Assembly: GCF_900454495.1 (NCBI RefSeq)
Contig: NZ_UGSI01000002.1
Coordinates: 744,001-808,000, forward strand
DNA: 64,000 bases
From: Paenibacillus macerans
Lineage (GTDB): Bacteria; Bacillota; Bacilli; Paenibacillales; Paenibacillaceae
Direction: 5' to 3'
Numbering within the stretch: position 1 is the first letter of the stretch; each line of letters starts with the position of its first letter. A model generated the notes under the pieces. That model saw nothing but the letters and a program-made list of their open reading frames with translations, did no database searches and was not told the DNA's origin. The position numbers and the translations under genes are program-made. Positions 1-8,500 of the stretch are shown in pieces.

Positions 1-1
1 C

Positions 2-1099
2 AATATCCGGATGATTTACTTGAACGCTTCCCCGTCCAAAGATGCCGGAAAAGCAGCGATCACCAACCCGCTCGACAATCTGGTTCATTCCCTGCTGGCA
101 CCGGGCAATGCGATTCAGCGTATAGAAAACAACGGATTTGAACTAGGGACGGCGGAGCCTTTCCAAATTCATGATTCCAGTTGGCAGAAATATCTAAAAG
201 CCTTGGCCGTTTTGGGCGGTGTCGCTTTTGTCGCTCTGCTGATTTCCTGTTTTCTGCCTTCGCTCACGCTGGCTGCGTTTGCCCTCGGTTTGATCGGCTC
301 GGCCGGGCTGTATGTGCTGAAACCGGTGATGCTGGAGCAGGCGCTCGCTTTGTTCGTGGCGATCAGCGCACCAACCGTGGCGATGGTGCTGGCGATCCGC
401 AAGATTCAGGAGCTGGGGGACAAGCATCCGGGCATGGCAAGCGGAAGAAGATTAATGCATACGTTAGTATTGTACGTCAAAACCGCGATCATCTCGCTTG
501 CTGCGGTTCCGTTCGTAATTGCACTGCTTAACAATATTACGTACAGCCTGGTGTTGAATCAGTTCCGCGGCGTCAGCCTGCTGCATTTGATGCCGATTTT
601 GTTAATCGCCGTTTACGTCTTTCTGTACCGGGGCAATTCCGTATGGGAAGAGCTGAAAAATTGGCTGAAGATGCCCATCACGGTGATTTGGGTCGTGCTT
701 GCCGTGGTACTTGCCGCCGCTGCGTATTATTACCTAACTCGTACAGGGAATGCGGGTACGCTGCTGCCGGGCGAAGCGGTCTTCCGTTCGTTCCTGGAGA
801 ACACGTTTGGCGTGCGTCCGCGCAACAAGGAGTTTTTGCTGGCGCATCCGCTGTTTATCGTCGGTATTTTCGCCGCTTTCCGTTACCGCTGGGCGTTTTT
901 TTCGATGATCGTGGCGGTGATGGGGCAGTTGTCGATGGTCGACACGTTCGCCCATATTCATACGCCGGCGGCGATTTCCCTGGTTCGCGACGTATTGGGC
1001 CTCGGGCTTGGTTTGGTATTCGGATTGATTGCCGTACTGGTTTGGCAAATCATTGAAAGGTGCTGGGATAAATGGTCGCCGCGACTGCTAGAACCATAG
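2..1099 (+). CDS. DUF5693-type polytopic membrane protein (3' part only)
   Basis: The frame is open from the first complete codon of the window, so the gene begins upstream and only about 365 C-terminal residues are visible. The first roughly 55 residues are soluble; after them come about eight strongly hydrophobic segments separated by short basic loops, giving a multispanning membrane protein. I recognise it as the DUF5693 family, which in Paenibacillus and relatives typically lies directly before csaB. No biochemical function is established; the position suggests a role in export or assembly of wall glycopolymer, which is inference. Its 3' end overlaps csaB by 28 bases, indicating translational coupling. 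Confidence 0.7.
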   Translation, partial: NIRMIYLNASPSKDAGKAAITNPLDNLVHSLLAPGNAIQRIENNGFELGTAEPFQIHDSSWQKYLKALAVLGGVAFVALLISCFLPSLTLAAFALGLIGSAGLYVLKPVMLEQALALFVAISAPTVAMVLAIRKIQELGDKHPGMASGRRLMHTLVLYVKTAIISLAAVPFVIALLNNITYSLVLNQFRGVSLLHLMPILLIAVYVFLYRGNSVWEELKNWLKMPITVIWVVLAVVLAAAAYYYLTRTGNAGTLLPGEAVFRSFLENTFGVRPRNKEFLLAHPLFIVGIFAAFRYRWAFFSMIVAVMGQLSMVDTFAHIHTPAAISLVRDVLGLGLGLVFGLIAVLVWQIIERCWDKWSPRLLEP

Positions 1100-2271
1100 T
1101 TTTGTCGGGGTATTACGGATTTCGCAACAGTGGGGACGAAGCGGTGCTAAAGTCGATCCTGCTCGCACTGGAAGAAGAGGGGCTGACCTCGGGGATCGAC
1201 ATTAAGCCGGTTGTGCTGTCGAATGATCCGGAATGGACGCGCCGGACGTATGGCGTCGAAGCCGTGCACCGGATGAAACTCAGCGAGGTTAGGAAGGCTA
1301 TAAAAAGCAGCAACGGGTTGATCAGCGGCGGGGGAAGCCTGCTGCAGGATGCGACGGGGGTCATGACGATTCCTTATTATTTGGGCTTTATCAAACTGGC
1401 CCAATGGATGGGCAAACCTACCTTTGTTTATGCCCAGGGGATCGGTCCGGTGAAACGCAAATTTTTCCGCCCGCTGATCGCCGCGGTTTTCCGGCGCTGC
1501 GATTACATCTCCGTCCGCGATGCGGAATCGGCCGCCCTGCTGCGCAGCATGGGGTTGCGCGGCGGCAACGTGGAGGTGGTCCCGGATCCGGTAATGGGGT
1601 TGACGCTGCCGGAAGGCGGCAGCAGAGCGGACTCACCGGTTGAACGTGATTCGAATGAGAGCATTTCCGTTGCAGCCCCTGGGCAAACGGAAGGTTCAAG
1701 CATAGACTCCGCCTCCCCTCTGCCGGTCGTTGGCGTATCGGTCCGCTTCTGGAACCGGCAGCGGACCGAGCTAACGCAGCTGGCCGAGGGGCTGTCGCTC
1801 CTTTGTCGACGCAAGTCGGTGCATATCCGCTTTTTGCCGTTTCATTTCCCGGGTGATGACGAAGCTTCGCGTTTCGTGATGGAACGGCTCGGAAGTGTGG
1901 CGGAATGCGGCTGCGCCGTAAGCATAGCGCCGGAGACGGAGCACCCGCAGGATATGCTGCGGGAGGTAAGCGAGTGCAGCCTGCTGATCGGCATGCGGCT
2001 GCACAGCTTGATCTATGCCGCCTCGCAAAACGTGCCGCTGCTCGGCGTCTCGTATGACCCGAAGATCGACCAATTTCTCGGCCGAATCGGGAGCGTTCCG
2101 GTCGGCACGGCGGAGGAGTTGGACCCGCGGATTTTGGCCGCCGAGGGCGAGCGTTTGCTGCAGGAAGGCGATGTCTGGCGTAAAACGCGTGCATCGCAAA
2201 TCGCCGGCCTCAAACGCGAGGCGCGCGTGCCGGCGCGGCGGATCGTGGAATTTTTACGGAGCAAAGGGTGA
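1072..2271 (+). CDS. csaB: Polysaccharide pyruvyl transferase CsaB
   Basis: CsaB transfers pyruvate to a ManNAc residue of the secondary cell wall polysaccharide, creating the ligand for SLH domains. The 399-aa protein has the family glycine-rich start GYYGFRNSGDEA (residues 13-24), the SGGGSLLQD motif (85-93) and YAQGIGP (120-126), and spans the whole pyruvyl-transferase fold. Residues about 181-217 are a low-complexity Ser/Glu/Pro-rich stretch that looks like a loop insertion. It begins inside the upstream membrane gene and its stop overlaps the GTG start of tagA, so the three genes form one operon. An SLH-domain client is encoded at 5.6-9.5 kb. Family assignment is firm; substrate is known from family work, not from this sequence. 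Confidence 0.92.
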   Translation: MVAATARTIVLSGYYGFRNSGDEAVLKSILLALEEEGLTSGIDIKPVVLSNDPEWTRRTYGVEAVHRMKLSEVRKAIKSSNGLISGGGSLLQDATGVMTIPYYLGFIKLAQWMGKPTFVYAQGIGPVKRKFFRPLIAAVFRRCDYISVRDAESAALLRSMGLRGGNVEVVPDPVMGLTLPEGGSRADSPVERDSNESISVAAPGQTEGSSIDSASPLPVVGVSVRFWNRQRTELTQLAEGLSLLCRRKSVHIRFLPFHFPGDDEASRFVMERLGSVAECGCAVSIAPETEHPQDMLREVSECSLLIGMRLHSLIYAASQNVPLLGVSYDPKIDQFLGRIGSVPVGTAEELDPRILAAEGERLLQEGDVWRKTRASQIAGLKREARVPARRIVEFLRSKG

Positions 2272-3041
2272 GCAAGGTGATGACGAAGTCAATGGACCGG
2301 ATTCCTACGGTATCGGTGTACGGTGTTCCCGTCTGCAAGTGGGGAATGAAGGATACGGTAGCCTACTTGACCCGGGCGGCCAACGAAGGAAAGCCGCATC
2401 AGGTGATTACGGCCAATCCGATTATGATGATGGCGGCCCTGGAGAACCCGGACTATATGGAGATCATGAAAAACGCCGAGCTTATAGTTCCGGATGGCAC
2501 CGGGCTGGTGTGGGCTGCACAAAAAGGGGGCGACCCGGTAACCGAGCGGGTTCCGGGGTACGAGCTGCTGCACGAGCTGATGAGGCAGGGGGAACGTCAC
2601 CAATGGAAGGTGTATCTATTAGGCTCTTCGCCCGAAGTGGTCAAGGAAACGGCCCGGCGGCTGGCGCTGCAGTATCCCGGGACGGAGATCGCAGGTTACC
2701 GCGACGGTTTTTTTGGGCCGGACGAAGATGAAATAGTTGTGGAACAGATCGTCAAAGCTGCTCCGCACTTGCTGTTTGTCGCGCGGGGAGCGGACAATCA
2801 GGAACCCTGGATCGCCAAGTATAAGGAAAAGCTGCGCGTGCCGGTGATAATGGGGGTCGGCGGCAGCTTTGACGTCATTTCGGGCCGCGCCAAAAGAGCT
2901 CCAATCGCTTTTCGCAAGCTCCGCTTGGAATGGTTGTACCGTTTGTTGAAGGAACCTACACGTTTCCGCAGAATGCTTGCGCTGCCCAAATTTGCGTTGC
3001 GCGTACTGCGGGATAGAGAAAACCTTACGAAAATGGGCTAA
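2268..3041 (+). CDS. tagA: WecG/TagA/CpsF-family N-acetylmannosaminyltransferase
   Basis: GT26-family enzyme expected to add ManNAc from UDP-ManNAc to undecaprenyl-PP-GlcNAc, the second step of linkage-unit or SCWP repeat synthesis. The 257-aa protein shows the family region TANPIMMMAAL (about residues 46-56), the PDGTG motif (about 75) and the glycine-rich VPVIMGVGGSFDV segment. The GTG start overlaps the csaB stop (GTGA); an ATG twelve bases further, preceded by AAGGTG, is an alternative start. Together with csaB before and tagO after it, this is the classic set that makes pyruvylated ManNAc-containing wall polymer. Confidence 0.9.
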   Translation: MSKVMTKSMDRIPTVSVYGVPVCKWGMKDTVAYLTRAANEGKPHQVITANPIMMMAALENPDYMEIMKNAELIVPDGTGLVWAAQKGGDPVTERVPGYELLHELMRQGERHQWKVYLLGSSPEVVKETARRLALQYPGTEIAGYRDGFFGPDEDEIVVEQIVKAAPHLLFVARGADNQEPWIAKYKEKLRVPVIMGVGGSFDVISGRAKRAPIAFRKLRLEWLYRLLKEPTRFRRMLALPKFALRVLRDRENLTKMG

Positions 3042-3089
3042 AAGTCGCGTTTTATTTGCAAAACATCGGAATTTTGCGCAAATACGGGG

Positions 3090-3118
3090 TTGGTGTTTCT
3101 CTCTAAACGGAGTATAAT
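3090..3118 (+). promoter_or_regulatory. SigA-type promoter of tagO
   Basis: TTGGTG, a 17-base spacer and a perfect TATAAT lie 36 bases before the tagO start codon. tagO can therefore be transcribed independently of the csaB-tagA operon, which ends only 49 bases before the -35 element. Confidence 0.75.
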
Positions 3119-3153
3119 TCATTCCGGCAGAACAATTGGAGGTCGAATACTTA

Positions 3154-4278
3154 ATGTTGTGGATGATTTATATCATCGGATTCATTGTTTCGCTCGGCTT
3201 GGCACTGGGATTAACGCCGCTCGTCAAAAAGTTCGCTTTTGCCGTCGGCGCCGTGGACGTGCCAAACGCCCGAAAAGTTCATACGCGAATTATGCCGAGA
3301 CTCGGCGGATTGGGTATTTTCGCTTCGTTTATTATTGCGATGCTTCTGCTTTTCCCGTTTATTCCGGAGATTTTTACGCTTCGTGAAGTGAACTTCATCA
3401 AGGCCTTTCTGGTCGGCGGTTCGATTACCGTGCTGCTGGGAGCTTTGGACGACCGCTTCGATTTACCGGCCAAGCTGAAATTTCTCGTGCAAATCGCGAC
3501 GGCCTGCATCGTTGTGTTCGGTTTCGATATCCGGATTGAATTTGCAAATATTCCGTTTCATTCTTATGCTGCCGTGGAAACCTGGATCGCGATTCCGTTC
3601 ACCATCCTGTGGATCGTGGGCGTGACGAATGCGATCAACCTGATCGACGGATTGGACGGCTTGGCGGCAGGCGTATCCGCGATTGCCATCGGCACGATCG
3701 CCGTCATGGCCTTTGTTATGGGCAATGTTATGGTTGCGCTTTTATGCTTGCTGCTGCTCGGCAGTATTCTGGGATTCCTGTATTTTAACTTTCACCCTGC
3801 CAAAATCTTTATGGGCGATTCGGGCGCACTGTTCCTTGGCTTTTGCCTGGCGCTCCTGTCGCTGCTGGGCTTCAAGCAGGTGGCGATTGTATCTTTCCTA
3901 ACACCGCTCATTCTGATTGGCGTGCCGCTTTCGGATACGATGTTCGCGATCGTGCGCCGCTGGATGCAGAAGAAGCCGATCTTCTCCCCGGACAAGGGAC
4001 ATCTGCACCATTGCCTGCGCGAGTTGGGCTTCAGCCACCGCCAGACGGTGCTGATTATCTACGGCATCGCCGCGTTTTTCGGCGTACTGGCGGTCATCCA
4101 GTCTTCGGCGGCGATGTATAACGCCAACTGGGTTACCTTCGTCGTCATCTGCGTCATGGTATTTTTCCTGCAAATCGGCGCCGAAATCATCGGCCTGATC
4201 GGCAAAACGAAACGCCCGGTGCTCGACTTCTTCGCGCGCCTGCGCATGAAGGTCGGGGAAGAACGGGGATCGAAGTAG
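3154..4278 (+). CDS. tagO: Undecaprenyl-phosphate GlcNAc-1-phosphate transferase (MraY/WecA family)
   Basis: Polytopic membrane enzyme that loads GlcNAc-1-phosphate onto undecaprenyl phosphate, starting wall glycopolymer synthesis. Signatures seen: the acidic DD pair in GALDDRFDL, NAINLIDGLDGLAAG, FHPAKIFMGDSG, and the cytosolic GHLHHCLRELG motif that is diagnostic of the WecA/TagO branch. About ten or eleven hydrophobic segments cover the 374 residues. I place the start at the ATG (3154) ten bases after GGAGGT; the in-frame TTG eighteen bases upstream overlaps the ribosome binding site itself. The C-terminus is short and basic. It supplies the lipid acceptor used by TagA. Confidence 0.93.
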   Translation: MLWMIYIIGFIVSLGLALGLTPLVKKFAFAVGAVDVPNARKVHTRIMPRLGGLGIFASFIIAMLLLFPFIPEIFTLREVNFIKAFLVGGSITVLLGALDDRFDLPAKLKFLVQIATACIVVFGFDIRIEFANIPFHSYAAVETWIAIPFTILWIVGVTNAINLIDGLDGLAAGVSAIAIGTIAVMAFVMGNVMVALLCLLLLGSILGFLYFNFHPAKIFMGDSGALFLGFCLALLSLLGFKQVAIVSFLTPLILIGVPLSDTMFAIVRRWMQKKPIFSPDKGHLHHCLRELGFSHRQTVLIIYGIAAFFGVLAVIQSSAAMYNANWVTFVVICVMVFFLQIGAEIIGLIGKTKRPVLDFFARLRMKVGEERGSK

Positions 4279-4293
4279 TCTGAAAAAAGAAAA

Positions 4294-4339
4294 GACAAGC
4301 CTTGATGCAACAAATGTTGTTGCGGCAAGGCTTTTTTAA
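4294..4339 (+). terminator. Rho-independent terminator after tagO
   Basis: AAGCCTTG (4297-4304) pairs with CAAGGCTT (4326-4333); inside it GCAACA and TGTTGC extend the hairpin, and a run of six T follows. Confidence 0.85.
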
Positions 4340-4388
4340 TTGCAGAAATTATTTGGTGAGTCCGTCGCACCAGGAAATGAATGATTTA

Positions 4389-4576
4389 GTTGTAAAATGC
4401 ACAATTCTTTATCGGCGATTGAAGCCAAGCGCTTGCTTAAATGCAAAACCCGCAATTAAAATCGGCATTTTCGAAGGACTGGCGTAGAAGTTTGGGGGGA
4501 GTTGTAGGAAATGCAATTAAAACTGGCTAACCCGCTTCGTTGTTGAAATCTAATTGCAGGTTTTGCAGCTGACTGT
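4389..4576. repeat. Dispersed ~185-bp intergenic repeat, copy 1
   Basis: This non-coding stretch aligns almost gap-free with 24169-24352, 20 kb away. Shared blocks include TTAAATGCAAA, CAATTAAAA and GAAATGCAATTAA. The core is bounded by a 17-bp inverted repeat, TGCAAAACCCGCAATTA (4442-4458) against TAATTGCAGGTTTTGCA (4551-4567), with one mismatch. No open frame is conserved between the two copies. It lies between the tagO terminator and a broken small gene. Confidence 0.75.
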
Positions 4577-4799
4577 CCGGGTCCAATTCAAAGAGCAAGG
4601 CTTCTCTATGGGATCAACTGCAAAAAGACATTCTACTTTCCATAAGTGGCCGTTTTGGGGCGAGTGAAATGCAATATATCTGTATGTGGTATTTTGGTAG
4701 AAAATTTTTTCTTGGCGACAACAAACGCGATACTTCGACACACTAACTGGGATAAGCTTATTATGTAATATAAACCATATTATGGAGGTATTACTGTAT

Positions 4800-5192
4800 A
4801 TGAAAAAGTTAAAGCCAATGTTGCTGGTAATGATCGCTGCTTTTCTGATGTTTTCGTTTTCATCAAACGCCTTCGCCGGAAGCAAGTAGGTCTATGTAAC
4901 TAAAGCTGAAGATGATATGCTTGTAAGGAGTGAGAAGCTGTATATTGATAATGAAGAAGTTGAATTATCCATTGATATGATGGCAGCCGGAGAAGCTAGT
5001 GTCTATTTATTGTTTGAAGATGCAGAGACTGAGGATACAATATTAATGAGCCAGCTAATTTTAAGGCCAGAAATGAAAAGCCTGAATATTAGGAGCCATC
5101 ATAAAAATCCTCGCCCTGGCTATTACTACATCCAAATTTCAGGAGATAATAACGCTTTTGTCATAGCACAGGTTAGGACAGCATTTCGTTAA
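4800..5192 (+). pseudogene. Small secreted protein interrupted by an in-frame amber codon
   Basis: GGAGGT (4784-4789) precedes an ATG at 4800 that encodes a complete signal peptide, positively charged then hydrophobic, ending in a typical AFA|GS cleavage site. Three codons after cleavage the frame meets TAG at 4887-4889, and the same frame then stays open to 5192 for about 100 residues. The only internal ATG (4917) has no ribosome binding site and would make a protein without an export signal. The simplest reading is a single nonsense mutation in a secreted protein of about 130 aa; readthrough or a sequencing error cannot be excluded. The mature part is acidic, beta-rich in appearance and not recognised. 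Confidence 0.7.
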
Positions 5193-5199
5193 GAAGATA

Positions 5200-5239
5200 A
5201 AAATCTCGCTAACCTTAATTGGGTTGGCGGGATTTTTTT
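5200..5239 (+). terminator. Rho-independent terminator after the broken secreted-protein gene
   Basis: AAATCTCGCTAACC pairs with GGTTGGCGGGATTT (two G-T pairs), followed by a T run. Confidence 0.8.
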
Positions 5240-5310
5240 AATTATTCTCTTATTCTTGTAGCATAATCCATACGAAAGGATGATTTAACCATATAGTACA
5301 ACAATAACTC

Positions 5311-5350
5311 AAAAGGCACTATCAGCATTTTAGCTGGAAGAGCCTTTTTT
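5311..5350 (+). terminator. Orphan terminator-like hairpin
   Basis: AAAAGGC (5311-5317) pairs with GCCTTTT (5342-5348) with CAGC/GCTG pairing inside and six T at the end. No gene lies between it and the previous terminator. It isolates the SLH gene from upstream transcription. Confidence 0.55.
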
Positions 5351-5462
5351 GTAGATTTAACAAAACTGAGGGAGCCGATATTCAAAATCATAGATTGTAG
5401 TTTCTGCTTTCCTCCTAGGAGAAGTGGCGGACGGAATACCTGATCTAATTCTGTCTTGGGGT

Positions 5463-5489
5463 TAAATTTTTAGTTCCTGCGGCCGATAT
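5463..5489 (+). promoter_or_regulatory. Consensus SigD promoter of the SLH-protein gene
   Basis: TAAA (5463-5466), exactly 15 bases, then GCCGATAT (5482-5489). This matches the Bacillus SigD (sigma-28) consensus at every position and leaves a leader of about 70 nt before the TTG start at 5568. The flagellin gene in this window carries the same -10. Confidence 0.8.
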
Positions 5490-5567
5490 AAAGTTTATGT
5501 GGCTGGATTTCGTCGCTCATCGGGTGACAGAAGGGCAGATTATGCGAAAACCAAAGGGGGATTTGAG

Positions 5568-8500
5568 TTGAAGAAAGTAATGTCCTTATTGATGACAGCG
5601 TTGCTGATGATTGGTCTGTTCCCGGCCGGTTTGACCAATACCGCACATGCTGCATCGGGGAGTTTTTTCGTGTTTCCGAACGAAAGCTATGATGTGGGCT
5701 CTGCCAGAGTCGTAAACAAGGACGAGGTGAATCTTGTCGGCTCCATTAGTAATGTCAATGGCAACATCTCATATAGCGTTTATCAAATCGCTGAGAACAA
5801 GTCCGGAAAATGGGAAGTTGTCGACTCCAATGTAGGGCAAACCGGAGGCATTACGGTTGACGGCTATGATATTAAAGTTACGGACTTGCAGCTATACCCC
5901 GGGATGAACAAAATTACGTTCAAAGGAACGAATGGTTCTAAATCGGTCGAAGAGTCCATCTATATCGAGTTTCGCAACGGACCAACGCTTTCCAATTTGA
6001 AAGCAAGTCTGAGCGGAGAAACCGTTGACTTAAGCGAGGACTCCACGGCTGTAGTAACCGCATCCCCAAGATCAAAGGATTATGGGAAGAGCTCGGCTGA
6101 AGTTATCATTAGCGGGGTGGCCAAAAATGCTACGTCCGTCACGGTAACTGTAGACGGGAAGAGCTGGTCCTATAAAGTATCCAGTTATAACGATTACAAA
6201 TTTACGGCTTCATCAATTAAGGTGAATGAAGGCAAAAACCTGATCACGATCAAAGCGACCAACGGCGACCAGTCGGTTGAAACGACACGAGAGCTTGCGT
6301 TTAATAACGGTCGTGCTACGTTTTACGATACTTATCTGACGGCCGGAGGTTCGAAATCTCCGGACCTGGCAACGGCCCCGGATTTTAACGTTGCTCCAGG
6401 CAATGCAGGATCCATTGACCTCAACGGGAAAGCCATCGTTCCAATTACGGGCGGTACATTTACGGTAGACTATACATTTTCCGGCGGAGCTACAGGGACA
6501 GGGAGCGTCAATGCTACGGTTGATTCGACGGATACCAGCAGCGGGTTTACGGTAATCAGCTATTCCATTGATGCCCCGGCAACCATTGCCTACGATCAAA
6601 CGGTCAAAGTCGAACTGAAAGTTATGAACTCCAGCGGTACAGGGAATCCGGTCGGGGAATTTACGGCTTATTTTACGTTGCGCGACAGCTTGCAACCCTT
6701 TATTTATCAAGTAAACTACCTTGATGGCTATAACAGCAATACAACTGCCGACCAGGCTCTGAACTTGACGGGTACGTTGACAAGCGAAACCAGTTTTACC
6801 GATATTTATGCATTGCCTGCCGGTTTTGAAGTGCTGGTAGTTAACGGAGATAATTCCACCGATGTTGGTCTGGACAAGATCACAGATTCCAAGGGGAATG
6901 ATCTGGATATCAGCGGCGTGAAACCGGAAGTGGTGAACCGTAAGTTGTCGACACAGTCGATTAATGGGGTCCAGACGGATGTGATGCGAATTATCGTTAA
7001 ATTCGATAAACTTCCTTCCGACGGTACCCAGTACATTACCTTGTCCGTCGGCGGCAGCAAAAAGACGGTTGCGGCCAGCGTGCTGTATGGTCCTTATGTT
7101 CAATTCGACAAGCTCTACGAAGGGCAGCAAATCTCGGTCGATACGACGTCGGTTGACAGCATGACGAACAATATTTTGGATGCGGTCGGTGATTTTTCGG
7201 GTACTTTGTTCAATATTCCTGATTCCGGTACTATTAAATACAGCGGCTCCACCCGTACGGTCTATTTGTATATCAATAATACATTGGTTGATCTGGAGGA
7301 GAACGGGGCACCCAATAAATTTAAATTAGCCAGCGGGGATAAGAAAACGGCGACTAATGCGATCAGCACGGGGAACAACGTCATCAAGCTGGTTTATAAA
7401 TCCGGCAATAGCTCTTACACCAAAAGCGTGAAAATTAATGTGGCGCAAACCAATGTACCGGATATCCCGGTTAATGACACTTTGGGGGTCATTCCGTTTA
7501 CCACTGGCAACGCCTATGAGATTCCGGCGGCTGCCGACCCTGCTTTCAAACAAAACGGCTCCACGTTCTCTACGAAGGAGTCGGAAATTAAAATTTACGG
7601 CACCTTTGATTTTCTGGATTTAGGTATTAGCAATAGTGCGGTAAATGCTGCGCTGGAGGATTTGGACAATCCTGAGGATTACATTTTGAACATTAAATCC
7701 TCCGAGGACAGCGCCAGTTCCGATGGCATTACCTGGACCCTGGACAACGAACTTTATTCCGAAGATACAGGTAAAGTTTACGAGAAGAGCACAGGGAAGA
7801 GTGTAAATGACCTTCGCGTTTACTATAATGAAAAAGGTCAATATTTCAGCTTCGTATTAATTAATCAGGAACTGCCTAAGGACGGTTCTCCTGTCGTTTA
7901 CAATTTCACGGTCACCAGCAATGGAGCTACTTCGACCTATCGTATTGAAGTTTTATACGAACGCACCGTGTTTAACGTCATTCGGCCATTGCCGGAGAAA
8001 CGCATTTTGAATCAAAATTTTGTGGAGGTTGTCGTTGCCTCGGAAACTGCCGATAGCGTGACGATTGACAAAAAAGAAGCGGAGCAGGTTGCTTACGATG
8101 CCGATTTGGATGGTAAAAGTGATTATCCGCGTGCCTTCCGGACCGTTGTCACTGGCTTGAAGGCGAATAAGGATACGAAAATCAACATTGTCGTCAAGGA
8201 AGGAAACGACGAGTTGAAGGAGACCGTCACGGTCAAATATGTACCTACCAATATTCCAGGCGGTCAATTCATGGCTGCAATGGCAAGCTCGCATAAAGTG
8301 TTTGACGGAGCTTTGTCGCTGAAATTTACAAAAGGCACCAGTTTGATTCGCCGGGATTATGATCTTCCCGAGCAATTGAAGAACCAGGTGTTCTCCGGCC
8401 ATACGATTCGTTTTGCCATCGGCAACAACGAAGACGGCGTCGTGGACCGCCATGAATTTGAGGTTAATTATGCCGACTATAACTACTTGGTAGATACGGG

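Noticed and set aside
5490..5567. Cyclic-di-GMP or other riboswitch in the SLH leader
   Set aside because: Some GGGCA and AAACC words occur, but no conserved aptamer core could be aligned and the leader is only about 70 nt.
6213..7130. 305-codon minus-strand frame inside the SLH gene
   Set aside because: Shadow of the plus-strand gene; no start signals or domain.
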